From NCBI RefSeq assembly GCF_022012445.1, contig NZ_JAKLTS010000003.1, positions 1 through 64,000 of the forward strand: a stretch of DNA of 64,000 nt, given 5' to 3'. The DNA is from Massilia sp. TS11 (GTDB lineage Bacteria; Pseudomonadota; Gammaproteobacteria; Burkholderiales; Burkholderiaceae_D). Made by a program: the position numbers and the translations under genes. Of the stretch, positions 27,133-37,100 are shown piece by piece. Below the pieces are notes generated by a model. That model was not told where the DNA came from. It made no database searches and saw only the letters and a program-made list of their open reading frames with translations. Numbering within the stretch: the stretch's first letter is position 1; the number at the start of each line of letters is the position of its first letter.

Positions 27133-27368
27133 TCCCGAAGAAATTTGAACCCCTGCTGTTTAGCCTGATCCTGTCCGGCATGATGTCGCTGCTGGTGTCC
27201 GGTGTGACCACCTGGCGCGTGGGCGGCCTGCATCCGGCCTTTCTGCAGCAATGGCTGCAGGCCTGGCTGACCGCCTGGACGCTGGCCTTTCCCGCCGTGA
27301 CGGTGCTGGCGCCGGCCACGCGCCGCCTGGTGGCGCTACTGGTGGCTAAGGACGGTCCGGCGCGTTAA
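27129..27368 (+). CDS. DUF2798 small membrane protein
   Basis: This 79-residue protein has two hydrophobic helices and the DUF2798 pattern (LLFSLILSGMMSLLVSGVTT, then WLTAWTLAFPAVTVLAP). It is coupled to the flavodoxin gene by an ATGA overlap and is last in the MerR-controlled operon. Its function is unknown. The 3' end overlaps the convergent DUF2145 gene by 23 bases. Confidence 0.82.
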   Translation: MIPKKFEPLLFSLILSGMMSLLVSGVTTWRVGGLHPAFLQQWLQAWLTAWTLAFPAVTVLAPATRRLVALLVAKDGPAR

Positions 27369-28248
27369 GGGCCAGCACCGTATCGCCCGGCTGCGGACGG
27401 CAGGCCGCGTCGAGCGGCTGCCAGCCATGGCGGATGACGATGTGCTCGGTCGTATGGCACAGCTCCACGCGGCGCGCCTGGGCCACCTGCTGGCGGGCGA
27501 AGGCTTCGATCGCCGTTGGCAGGCTGATGCGCAGGCGCAGGGCCTGCAGGTCCTCGACCGGATGGTCCTGCACATGCACGAGCGGCACAAACTGCGCGGC
27601 GAACGCCACCCAGTGGGCCGGGATGCGGACGGTGTCGGGCTGGTAGTCATGCGCGCGCAACCAGGCCTGGGCGCGCTCACGCAGATCGGGTCCCGCGGCA
27701 ATGCCACCCCAGGCCAGGGCCATCAGCTCGATCAGCCATTGATTGCAGTTCTGGTAGCGCGTGGCAAAGGCGTAGGCATTCGCGCTGTAGTCGCTGGCCA
27801 GAGCGCTCAGGGCGCGCGCCTTGTCGCTGGCGGCCTCGGCCAGTGCGCTGCCCGCAGCGCCGGGCAGAAACACCAGGGAGATGTGGGCGCTGCCCGGCTG
27901 ATCGGCGCCGAGCGCAAAGCCGGCCAGGCCCTGATCGAACAGGCGCGGGCGTGCCTCGTCGCAGGCGTAGTAGAGCTGGCGCACGGCCCAGCTGCCATCG
28001 GCCGGGTCGCGCAGCGCGATGCCCGCGTGCGAGTACAGCAGGCCGAAGCGCGACAAGTCCGTGCCCGAGCGCGCGATCAGCGCCAGGTCCGCACCCGCCT
28101 GCCTGAGTTCATCTTTAACGGCCGCGGTAAAGCGCAACACGCGGTCCTGCTCGCGCGCGCTGATGTCCTTGCTACGATCGCAGAATGGCGCCGTGCTGGC
28201 CTGAGCCCCGGCGCAGACGAGCAGGGCGGCCAGCGCCCAGCGTCTCAC
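27346..28248 (-). CDS. DUF2145-family secreted protein
   Basis: The product is 300 residues with a signal peptide (MRRWALAALLVCAGAQA). The DUF2145 pattern includes CDRSKDISAREQDRVLRF, SHAGIALRD and a middle NCNQWLIELMA. The pairing of a His (SHAGI) with a later Asn-Cys-Asn-Gln segment recalls papain/NlpC-like hydrolases, which is a guess. The start is a GTG overlapping the stop of the preceding gene (GTGA), so the two are coupled. Confidence 0.78.
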   Translation of the reverse strand: MRRWALAALLVCAGAQASTAPFCDRSKDISAREQDRVLRFTAAVKDELRQAGADLALIARSGTDLSRFGLLYSHAGIALRDPADGSWAVRQLYYACDEARPRLFDQGLAGFALGADQPGSAHISLVFLPGAAGSALAEAASDKARALSALASDYSANAYAFATRYQNCNQWLIELMALAWGGIAAGPDLRERAQAWLRAHDYQPDTVRIPAHWVAFAAQFVPLVHVQDHPVEDLQALRLRISLPTAIEAFARQQVAQARRVELCHTTEHIVIRHGWQPLDAACRPQPGDTVLALNAPDRP

Positions 28249-28709
28249 AGCGTGACGCGGCGCGATTGCAGTTCGCGGTACCAGTCGTCCTGCAGCGCGA
28301 GGAAGAAAGGCTGGCGCGTGTCGGTGTGGGCGAATTCATAGCCATAGGCCTGCTCGCGCACCTGCACGATTGCACCGGTCTGGAGCGGGCGGGCTGCCAG
28401 CGCCCGGTTCGGCACATCGAGGAAGAATTCCTGCGTGGCGCCCGCCGCGGCGGCGCGCAAGCTGATGCGCGTGGTATCGGCCTTGGCCGGCGCCTGGGCG
28501 ATCTGGATCACCTGGTAGTCGCCAGCGGCCACCCGCTTGTTGCCGCTCGAGCTGTTGCTCGACGCGCCAATCGAATCCGACACGCTGCCCGACGAGGCCG
28601 AGGCGGCGCTGGAAGCCGACGAGGCGATACTGTCGGCCAGGGCCGGTGCGGCGCAGGCCGCCACGAAAAGCGCCAGACCCAGGTGGCGCGCGAGGGGACG
28701 GAGAGTCAT
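28245..28709 (-). CDS. Secreted serine-rich hypothetical protein
   Basis: The product is 154 residues with a signal peptide ending near PALA (about residue 25), followed by a Ser/Ala-rich linker of about 35 residues and a C-terminal beta-rich domain. GAAGGA lies six bases before the ATG at 28709, favouring it over the ATG at 28715. It is the upstream partner of the DUF2145 gene and I do not recognise its family. Confidence 0.72.
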   Translation of the reverse strand: MTLRPLARHLGLALFVAACAAPALADSIASSASSAASASSGSVSDSIGASSNSSSGNKRVAAGDYQVIQIAQAPAKADTTRISLRAAAAGATQEFFLDVPNRALAARPLQTGAIVQVREQAYGYEFAHTDTRQPFFLALQDDWYRELQSRRVTL

Positions 28710-28860
28710 ATGCATCCTTCAGTCAGCAACAAATAGAGTCCTATTGTACAAGCGCTTGGACCTGCGGAATAAGTCGTCTTCCTCGCGCCATGCTGATCCT
28801 TCGATTGGGCACGCATGCCTGCCAGAGGTGCGCACAGCGGTGCAGGGGGGGGGCAGTTTG

Positions 28861-28890
28861 AAAACAAAAAAGCCGGGAAGTTCCCGGCTT
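28861..28890 (-). terminator. Terminator downstream of the tRNA-Cys fragment
   Basis: A 10-bp perfect stem (AAGCCGGGAA with TTCCCGGCTT, one-base loop) is followed on the minus strand by a T-rich tail. It lies 25 bases past the CCA end of the tRNA fragment, so it is probably the original terminator of the intact tRNA gene. Confidence 0.85.
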
Positions 28891-28915
28891 GTTGCAAGCG
28901 ATGCGCTTGTTTATT

Positions 28916-28976
28916 TGGAGGCGAGGGCCGGAATCGAACCGGCGTAGACGGCTTTGCAGGCCGTCGCATCACCATA
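28916..28976 (-). pseudogene. 3' fragment of a tRNA-Cys(GCA) gene, probable island attachment site
   Basis: Reading the minus strand, the sequence has a perfect anticodon stem (ACGGC/GCCGT) around loop CTGCAAA (anticodon GCA), a variable loop, a T arm (CCGG-TTCGATT-CCGG), a 3' acceptor strand and an encoded CCA. The 5' acceptor strand (expected GGCGAGG) and most of the D arm are missing. The sequence changes to unrelated AT-richer DNA at about 28977. A 3' tRNA remnant next to the native terminator is what integration of an island into the tRNA gene leaves at one junction. The intact copy should lie at the other end of the island; I do not find it in this window. Confidence 0.83.
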
Positions 28977-29498
28977 AAAATCAATGACTTAGAGCGCTGC
29001 TACCCTTTCGGTCACCAATGTGAATGCCTGCTCCTCAAGCAGTATAGCCTCTTTGTGCAGCGTCATTTTAGGGTGCGTTTCAAAGGAGTCATATGTCTTG
29101 ATGCAGTGGCTCTTGACTTCGCGTCTTTTTTTCATGCTCTCTGAGAATGAAATGGTGAATGAGATACAATGTTTCTCACCTCCCACGTTGACTTCAAGTT
29201 GTCATGGCGTTGGTTCAAAGCGCCTGTCACTTGACGCAATGATTGCAGCTCGAGGGAGCTCCAAGAAGATCTTCCAGATGAGGGATGGATGCCGACGCCG
29301 CAAGGCCGTATCCGAGAAGAAATTCCGTACGTTCCAAACCGTGATTCATTGTTTTCAGGTGTGGTCCGGTGAGTTTCGCTAGCACTTGTCTAATTGCCCG
29401 AAATGAATCTCAGTTGGCCGGGTTCTCTATGACGTTGGCAATGTGACGGGGAAACCAGCGAAAATCGTAAGTGGTCAAAATCAAGGTGTGTCCGAAAA
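28977..29498. other. Island left edge, no confident gene
   Basis: No integrase is present next to the tRNA fragment, which is unusual for an intact element. A short minus-strand frame (28989-29135, 48 residues from ATG, starting MKKRREVKSHC) ends just inside the junction. It has a weak ribosome site and no recognisable family. The remaining bases up to the SIR2 gene show no other clear signal and must include that gene's promoter. Confidence 0.4.
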
Positions 29499-32400
29499 AT
29501 GCAATTCATAAAGAATGGACCCGACATTCCCGAAAGACTATTGCAGGCGCATGAAGACGGAAGGGTAGTGTTTTTTTGCGGTGCGGGCATATCTTTTCCT
29601 GCGGGACTCCCCGGGTTCGGCGGACTGGTGAGCAAAGTTTACTCGGGCTTAGGTGAGGATCCGAATCTAATCGAGCAAGCTGCCATTAAGGCTGGGCAAT
29701 TTGATACTGCTATTGGTCAACTGGAAGAGCGGGTTATTGGCGGTCGACACGCAGTACGGGCTCAGTTGGCGGCTACCCTTACGCCAAATTTGGCTGGAGC
29801 AGGTGCTACCGCGACACAAGAAGCACTCTTAACGTTGTCCAAACAACGTGAGGGACGTTTTCGATTGATAACCACAAACTTCGATCGCCTGTTCGAAGAG
29901 GTGATTAGTTCGAAGAGGCTGTCGATAGCGACTTACGAAGCTCCACTATTACCTGTACCAAAGAATCGCTGGGATGGTTTGGTATACCTGCATGGATTGC
30001 TTCCATCAAGCATAACGCCGGGTGCGCTCGACAGACTAGTGGTTTCAAGCGGCGATTTCGGACTGGCATATTTGACCGAAAGGTGGGCGGCGAGGTTTGT
30101 GAGCGAACTCTTCAGAAACTTCACCGTGTGTTTTGTCGGTTACAGCATCAACGATCCAGTGCTTCGGTACATGATGGACGCTTTGGCTGCGGACCGCCTC
30201 TTAGGAGAGTCGTCGCCTGAAATGTTCGCGTTTGGGGGCTCAACGAAAGGGCAAGAGGAAGCTAGGGCCAATGAGTGGCGAGCTAAGAACGTCACGCCAA
30301 TCTTGTATTGGGAAGCCAGGAATCACAGCATATTGCATAAGACGTTGCAAAGTTGGGCCGAAGTTTATCGAGACGGGGTGCTTGGTAAAGAACGAATTGT
30401 TATGCAATACGCTGCCACCAGGCCGGTAGCAAGTACCAAACAAGATGACTACGTTGGGCGAATGCTGTGGGCACTCTGCGACAAACGCGCTCTACCTGCA
30501 AAGCGCTTCGCCGAACATGATCCTTTGCCGTCTCTTGACTGGCTCGATCCATTAACGGAGCTTCGATTCAAGCATCGAGACCTTCCTCGTTTCGGTGTCG
30601 CGCCGGATGCAAATGAGGACAACTCCCTCGAATTCAGTGTCGTTCGGAGACCATCGCCATATGCGCGTTCGCCGTTGATGGCGCTGGTCGGGAATGGGTA
30701 TCCGTCAAGCCAGTGGGATCACGTGATGCATGAGTTGGCACGATGGCTGACGCGACATGTGCATGATCCAGCGCTGATACTTTGGATCGTGAAGCAGGGC
30801 GGTCACGTTCAACATGAATTTGCTTGGATGATCTCCCGCGCAATAGTGGAGAATTCCCCGCCGAAAGTAATGAAGACTCTTTGGGGCATTCTTCTGTCGA
30901 ACAAGATTAAATCGGCCCATTCCAAATACGATCTTTACGAGTGGAAGACGAGATTCCTCCGTGACGGGATGACACCAGTGATGCGCATGGAATTGCGTGA
31001 CATTCTGAATCCACGTGTCTCTTTACGTGAGCCGTTTCGAATGTGGGATGAGGATGATGGTGAACGATCAACTAATGAAACTCGCATCAAAGAAATTGTT
31101 AATTGGGAGATCGTTGTTGGCGCTGACCACGTGCATTCTGCTTTGGAGCATGTGCGCCAGACGCCGCAGTGGTTTGATTCATTGCCGGATCTTTTGTTAG
31201 ATGCCACGACACTGCTACGTGACGCAATGGATCTCATGCGCGAGCTAGGCGGTGCGGATGATTTGAATGATCTTTCATATATCTATCAGCCGTCAATCAG
31301 CAGTCACGCTCAAAATCGTGACTTCCATGACTGGACAGCGCTGATCGAACTGGTTCGAGACGCGTGGCTAGAAACTGTGAAGCGATCGCCAAATCGCGCG
31401 CGCGTGGCCGTAACTGGGTGGGAAGAGATTCGATATCCGGTATTTCGTCGCCTGGCTTTATTTGCCGCAGCGAACGCTCACGTGTTTGCTCCTAACGACG
31501 CCCTTGAAGTCTTGATCAGTGATCGAACTTGGTGGTTGTGGTCTATTGAAACTCAGCGAGAGGCCCTGCGTTTATTGGTTTCGCTTTCTCCAAGATTGGA
31601 CCCACACGCATTCTCAAAATTGGAAAATGCAATTCTACAAGGGCCCCCGCGTGAGATGTTTAGAGAAGACGTTGAACCAGAGCGCCTACAGAAAACGTGT
31701 GATCACATGATCTGGCTCCGTCTCGCGAAAGCACAACAGGCCGGTGGGCGTTTGTCAGACCGAGCGCTTACCCGGCTTCAGGCTGTGGCGGTTCAATTTC
31801 CCGGCCTGCAGTTACAGGCAGACGAACGCGACGAGTTTTCCTCTTGGATGGACAGCGGTAACGAGTTAAGGACGTTTGTTGTCGCACCCAAGACAAGAAG
31901 GGAACTGGTTGAATGGTTGCAGATTGAGGTCACGGATCAATGGCAAGAAGATGATTGGCGCGAACGGTGTCGCGATCATTTCGGTGCGGCATCGACAGCT
32001 CTAATACGGCTGTCCCAAGATGGGAAGTGGCCGATTGACAGATGGCGGCAAGCCCTACAGGCATGGGCCGAAAGTTCCTTGTTGAGTCGCTCGTGGCGCG
32101 TTGTCGCTATGGTCTTGGAGGGTGCCCCGGATCAAGTCCTCCAATCGCTGGCGCACCCTTTGGCTTGGTGGCTTCGGTCGCAGGCAAAGTCATTTGTCGG
32201 ACATGACGCCACCTTCTTGAGGTTGGTGGCCCGTCTTGTCATGAATAGCAAGGCCGATAAATATGAGCCAGACGATGACCCTGTTAATCGCGCCATAAAT
32301 CATCCAATTGGACAGAGTGTCGAGGCGGTCCTGCATTGGTGGTATAGGCAAATACTTGAGGATGATCAAGGTTTATCGAGGGAGATCAAACCACTGCTTA

Positions 32401-33227
32401 CCGATTTGTGTGATTTGCGAGTATCAGTGTTCGCGCTTGGTCGCACAATTCTTGCTGCCCACTTGGTTTCGCTTTTTCGCGTCGATCCTGACTGGGCCAA
32501 AATGGAGCTTATCCCCGTATTTGACTGGGCGAGGTCTCCAGAAGACGCCCGGTGTGTTTGGGAAGGTTTTCTCTGGTCGCCTCGGTTATACGTTCCACTC
32601 CTTGAAGCGCTTAAGGAGCCCTTGTTAGATACCGCGAACCATTACGACCAGCTTGGCAAGCACCATGGGCAATACGCTGCCTTTTTGACCTACGCGGCTC
32701 TGGAAACGGAGTCTCCATTTTCGAAAACTGAGCTGAAGAAAGCTACGCATTCATTGCCGAGTGCTGGACTGGAGGAAGCGGCGCAAGCCTTGATTCGTGC
32801 GCTCGATGGTGCGGGAGAGCAGCGGTCCGAATACTGGGAAAACCGTATCCAGCCCTACCTTAAAGCGGTTTGGCCCAAGTCCCGGGCGTCGGTCACAAAA
32901 AGCATTTCGGAAAGTTTTGCCCGCTTGGCCGTGGCCACGAATCAGATGTTCCCGGAAGCGTTCGATGCCTTGAAGCATTGGCTAGGCCCCATTGAACATC
33001 CGGATTATGTTGTCAACCTACTCAGTGAAGCCGAGATTTGCAGAAAATTTCCCGATGCCGCTCTTGAATTCCTAGCGCTGGTGATCGAGTCTACGACTCA
33101 ATGGCCGCCGTCACAGTTAGCCGCTTGCTTACGTCAGATTCGTGAAGCACTGCCGGGTTCTGCAACTCACAGTCGATTCATTAGATTGGCTGAATACGTA
33201 AGGCGATTTGCGCCAGATGACATTTGA
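29499..33227 (+). CDS. DSR-type SIR2-domain defence protein
   Basis: This 1,242-residue protein has an N-terminal sirtuin domain (about 1-290) and a long helical C-terminal region with no other domain I can name. The NAD site is intact: FCGAGIS (26-32), TTNFDRL with Asn127 and Asp129, catalytic His165 in YLHG, and FVGYSINDP (212-220). The Asn-to-His spacing of 38 residues is the same as in DSR2 (Asn133/His171 as I recall). The architecture fits defence-associated sirtuins, which sense a phage protein through the C-terminal region and then deplete NAD+. It looks closer in overall layout to DSR1 than to Thoeris ThsA, but the subclass is uncertain. Base composition is lower in GC than the chromosome to the left. 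The gene is first in a same-strand group of three. Confidence 0.85.
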   Translation: MQFIKNGPDIPERLLQAHEDGRVVFFCGAGISFPAGLPGFGGLVSKVYSGLGEDPNLIEQAAIKAGQFDTAIGQLEERVIGGRHAVRAQLAATLTPNLAGAGATATQEALLTLSKQREGRFRLITTNFDRLFEEVISSKRLSIATYEAPLLPVPKNRWDGLVYLHGLLPSSITPGALDRLVVSSGDFGLAYLTERWAARFVSELFRNFTVCFVGYSINDPVLRYMMDALAADRLLGESSPEMFAFGGSTKGQEEARANEWRAKNVTPILYWEARNHSILHKTLQSWAEVYRDGVLGKERIVMQYAATRPVASTKQDDYVGRMLWALCDKRALPAKRFAEHDPLPSLDWLDPLTELRFKHRDLPRFGVAPDANEDNSLEFSVVRRPSPYARSPLMALVGNGYPSSQWDHVMHELARWLTRHVHDPALILWIVKQGGHVQHEFAWMISRAIVENSPPKVMKTLWGILLSNKIKSAHSKYDLYEWKTRFLRDGMTPVMRMELRDILNPRVSLREPFRMWDEDDGERSTNETRIKEIVNWEIVVGADHVHSALEHVRQTPQWFDSLPDLLLDATTLLRDAMDLMRELGGADDLNDLSYIYQPSISSHAQNRDFHDWTALIELVRDAWLETVKRSPNRARVAVTGWEEIRYPVFRRLALFAAANAHVFAPNDALEVLISDRTWWLWSIETQREALRLLVSLSPRLDPHAFSKLENAILQGPPREMFREDVEPERLQKTCDHMIWLRLAKAQQAGGRLSDRALTRLQAVAVQFPGLQLQADERDEFSSWMDSGNELRTFVVAPKTRRELVEWLQIEVTDQWQEDDWRERCRDHFGAASTALIRLSQDGKWPIDRWRQALQAWAESSLLSRSWRVVAMVLEGAPDQVLQSLAHPLAWWLRSQAKSFVGHDATFLRLVARLVMNSKADKYEPDDDPVNRAINHPIGQSVEAVLHWWYRQILEDDQGLSREIKPLLTDLCDLRVSVFALGRTILAAHLVSLFRVDPDWAKMELIPVFDWARSPEDARCVWEGFLWSPRLYVPLLEALKEPLLDTANHYDQLGKHHGQYAAFLTYAALETESPFSKTELKKATHSLPSAGLEEAAQALIRALDGAGEQRSEYWENRIQPYLKAVWPKSRASVTKSISESFARLAVATNQMFPEAFDALKHWLGPIEHPDYVVNLLSEAEICRKFPDAALEFLALVIESTTQWPPSQLAACLRQIREALPGSATHSRFIRLAEYVRRFAPDDI

Positions 33228-33372
33228 TTATGTTGGCCCTTTGATTTTGGACTCGCGTAATCATCAGTTCCGGTCGGTCTTCAATTGAACCGTGAATTCG
33301 GCTGATCATAAGAAGCAGTTCAGGCACGCTTGGGGCGCTTGCGCCTTACCAATAATTGAGTAGGTGACTTGA

Positions 33373-34164
33373 ATGACCATCGCGCGCTACAGAGAATTTC
33401 ATCGGCAATTGAAAGTCACCCCTTTGAAGGGGCGATTCATGCCTTACCGTTGGAGTACGCTTGGGAATGAGTTGACGATTGTTTGGTTCCCCTACAGCGA
33501 AATGCTGCTCGACTATTCGAACGAGCTTGCCAACGCCATCAATGCAATGACCAATTACACGCATGAGCTTGCAGCATGGCGAGACGTCATAGTCGGGTTG
33601 AATGACCAACAGCTCATGGATGTAACACATAAATTTGTCGACCCAATTGCGACATTGGTGCTCAATCTTCCGTATGCCATCAGGTCGCGGTTCATATTTG
33701 CCGCTGCCCACCTCTGTCATCAAGCGAATCGTCTCAAGTACAAATCTGAATGGCGCGATGATCTGCCTCCTGACGACCTGATCTATGCTGAAATTGCGGA
33801 TGCCGTCGGACGACCTTGGCCGAGCTATCGTCCGTTTAAGCGGGCATGGGAGAGATTTGGGAGCAGAAAGTTTCAAACGGCGACTGGGAACTTCAGGAAT
33901 TCATTTCACCACCAGTTTCCGCCACGTTTTGAAATTGGATACACACGGAGCGTCAGTAGAAAGAAAACATCCGCTGCTGGCCAGACGATTTATGGCTTTG
34001 GCGGAATGCCGCCGCTGGCTTTGGCGCACATCGTGCCGCTGCTCGAAAAGGAATGCGATCACGCATACGTACTGTTCGAGAGGTTCCAAACACTTGTGGA
34101 GGAGCAAACTAGGCTGATCAACGCCGCTGTTGCACTCGATCCGCTCATTCGCAAGGCTGGCTAG
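33373..34164 (+). CDS. HEPN-like hypothetical protein in the SIR2 cassette
   Basis: This 263-residue, mainly helical protein lies 145 bases after the SIR2 gene and six bases before the next gene. An AGGTGA ribosome site lies five bases before the ATG. I do not recognise it outright. Residues 174-180 read FRNSFHH, which fits the Rx4H motif of HEPN ribonucleases with the usual polar residue after Arg. Predicted helices flank it on both sides. If it is a HEPN protein it could be an RNase toxin or a neutralising partner. A weaker alternative is an unrelated helical protein in which the motif occurs by chance. Confidence 0.62.
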   Translation: MTIARYREFHRQLKVTPLKGRFMPYRWSTLGNELTIVWFPYSEMLLDYSNELANAINAMTNYTHELAAWRDVIVGLNDQQLMDVTHKFVDPIATLVLNLPYAIRSRFIFAAAHLCHQANRLKYKSEWRDDLPPDDLIYAEIADAVGRPWPSYRPFKRAWERFGSRKFQTATGNFRNSFHHQFPPRFEIGYTRSVSRKKTSAAGQTIYGFGGMPPLALAHIVPLLEKECDHAYVLFERFQTLVEEQTRLINAAVALDPLIRKAG

Positions 34165-34170
34165 GGAGAA

Positions 34171-37100
34171 GTGGTGAAAAAGTTCGAAAGCTTTAATCAT
34201 GTGCCGGCCGAGACGAGGCGGGTATTACGCGAGCGATTCTCGCGAAGCCTTTTCACAAGAGGCTTCAAGCAGCACTTCCCACCAGAGCAGGTCTTCTTGA
34301 AAGACGAGGATGTTTTGAACGCATTGTTGGAGTGGGAGCAAATGCGCTTCAATACAACTCAACGTTTGCAGTGCGAAATTGACAAATTCGAGACAACCGA
34401 AGGAAAGGCCCTCTCCATTAGCGAGCTGACAGAGGCCGGCTGGATTGCGCTGGGTTGGCAAAAGGTCGGAGTACTCAGTGGGGTGCGCGAGAGAGTGCGG
34501 CGTGGCGATGTTCCACGTGAGCTTAAACCCGTCGCGAAGTGGCTGGAAAGCTATGGTCATGAGGAATTCGTCTACAGAGGTCAGGAAGATGGAAAAATTG
34601 CCGATGCAGCAGAGGACAGGCGGCGCATGCTCGCGAACCGATCACAGGCATTCTTACCAAGCGAGTCGCCGGTGTGGGTGGCGGCGCGCAGTTGGGAAAG
34701 AATGTTGGTCCAGAGCGGTGAGAATCCGCTTCAACGTTGGATCAAGGGCTACGATCTCCTAGCCTGTCCTGAGCTTGTGCCTTCTGCTCAATGGCGAGGG
34801 AAAGCCTATGACGCCTTCATTGGGGCGGCATTCGACGTCTTAGAAAACCAATGTTCCTTCGAGTCATGGCATGAGTACCGGGTCCATGCTGTCTCGCGAA
34901 TGGCGCATGCGCATTCTCAGCTGACGGTCAATATCGAGAGTCAAATACCGGACATTCCGGCCTCGCGCCTCGATCGCGCTTACTGGTTTAGTAGCCCACT
35001 TATCCAACGGCTCGAAATGGACGATCACGGAACTTGGTATTTGCTCGGTCATGTCGTCAGGCTGTTATTTGACGAGATCGACCACGCAGACGATAGCCAG
35101 GCCCCACATCCTATTTTCATTCGGATGCTTCGCGCGGCCGAAGATCGCCCTGTGCTCTTTTCAAAACTGGTGAGGGCGGCAGGTAGCCGACCGCATCTCG
35201 TCGTTGAATTGCTCCTGCAACCCGAGTGCGCGCCGTTGGCCTGTTCCCTTGTGGCGGACTGGATGCTGTACACGGGTGCGTGGGAGAGAGACATGATGGA
35301 GGCCGATAACCAGGCGTCCCGACATCGATCCTTCAGTGATGCGGTCGAAATTTTGGGTTTGCACGTACGCCGGCAGCAGGTGCCGCCTGCGGAAATCGCG
35401 GCACTTCTGCACCGTCTTCGCATGCTGACAGAACGTTGGGACGGGCGACGCATGGGGGCAGTTGAAGCGATGCGACTTCTACTGGTGGATGAGATTCGCA
35501 GTTGGGAACGTGGCCTACTCAAAGACGTCTATCAGTCATTGATAGGCGGCGCATACGAATTGGGACTTGGTCTTCCGGCCTTCCTGGCTGCATTGGACGT
35601 GGTCGAGGTGGGAAAGCTGATCGAGGAAGTGGACGGCACTTTACTTGTCAATGCCTACATTGCCTCTGTGTCGAGTCAGAAGTTTGGACATACGGCCAAC
35701 CGGCTCACGGCGCCCATGGCGAACTTGCTCTTTAAGATGGCCGAAAAAGGCGGAGAGGCTCACCTACGTATGTGCTTGGACCCGGTCGACGTGCCATCGG
35801 TCCTCGCCAAAATTGATGAGGAAAATGAATTCACGGTGCGAAACGACTTGGCCCGCGCCGTTCGTAGTCATATTCGTGCGTTGGCACGCGCAATATTGGA
35901 GCGGCGCGGCTCGGATTCAGGGCACTTGGTTGAAGCCTTGGGCAGGGCACTGTTTCGCGGCGCGATTGCAAACGCCGAGCGAGGGCGTGTGCACGCCTTT
36001 GCTCTCGACTTTGAAATTGACAGGGCTGGCACCGTTCATGAGCCCGGTATTGCTGGCGACTTGGGACGAGCTTTAGGGGTTTTGGACGATCGGACGGCGA
36101 GGCAACTATTGAGCGAAATCCTGGAATCTGATGAGCCTGGGTTCCTCGCACAGGTTAAGGCGGTGGCGCCACGGGCAATGCGTGCCAGTCTTGACGCCCG
36201 AATTCTCGCGTTGACCCCCGAACGGGCGGCGCAGGTTTACTTTCCTGCGGAACTCCAGAGGATCGAATCGCTGCTCAATGCCGGACTCAATGGTGCAGCC
36301 GCGACGTTCCTTGCTATGGAGCTCCCCACGCCAAGAAGATTGCCTTCCGAATTCTGGATCACGCACTTCCGGCAATCACTCCGTCTGGCCTTAGCCACGC
36401 AAGATTGGGATACGATTGACGAAGCCGAAGTGCCTGATGGGCTAGGGCATTTTGATGCGGAGGTCGCCCGCGATGCAATTTCATTTTATCGCGCGACGTC
36501 GCAACTGCTTCGTGAAAATGGAAACCTCGAAGTTGGCGAGCAACTGTTCGACGTCCTTTGCCGAAAACATCCCAATTCACCTGAGTATGCTTTTAATCGA
36601 TTTGCATTGAAGATCCAGCGTTTGCTGAACAAAGACGTGTTTCAGATTTTGAATGAAGAGGAACGCTGGAAAGCCGATGAATTGCTCCTCGAAGCAAAAG
36701 AGATTGAAAGGACATTTAGAAACGAGCCGTCGCTTGGCGACACGTTCCAACTCAACATGGGCTTGTTACTGCTGGCTTCCGGGCATCCCTCTGAAGCTGT
36801 AGAGACTTTGCAACAAACCAAGGCTGAAGCGAGAACGGAAAAGGTTTCCGCAGTGTTGGCGGTGGCGCTTTGTCGAAGCGGGCGGGGTGTTGCAGCGGCA
36901 GGTGAACTCGATAGTGCTGAAGCAGAGTTCGGACAGACGGAGCTGCTGCAGAAGGTGCGTGGGTATTTGAATACCGGCACGGGTGTTCGAATCGGGCTAG
37001 AGATCAGTGAAACATCAGAGCCGATTCGCGATATTCGAAGCGCACTATGGAGTTTACAATCGATGGACCCCATTCGCCAGGCCGAGGCGTGGAGTTCAGT

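Noticed and set aside
28916..28990. Complete tRNA-Cys gene
   Set aside because: The 5' acceptor strand and D arm cannot be formed from the DNA upstream, so only a 3' fragment is present.
29499..33227. Thoeris ThsA
   Set aside because: The protein is more than twice the usual ThsA length, has no SLOG-like tail that I can see, and no TIR-domain gene is nearby.
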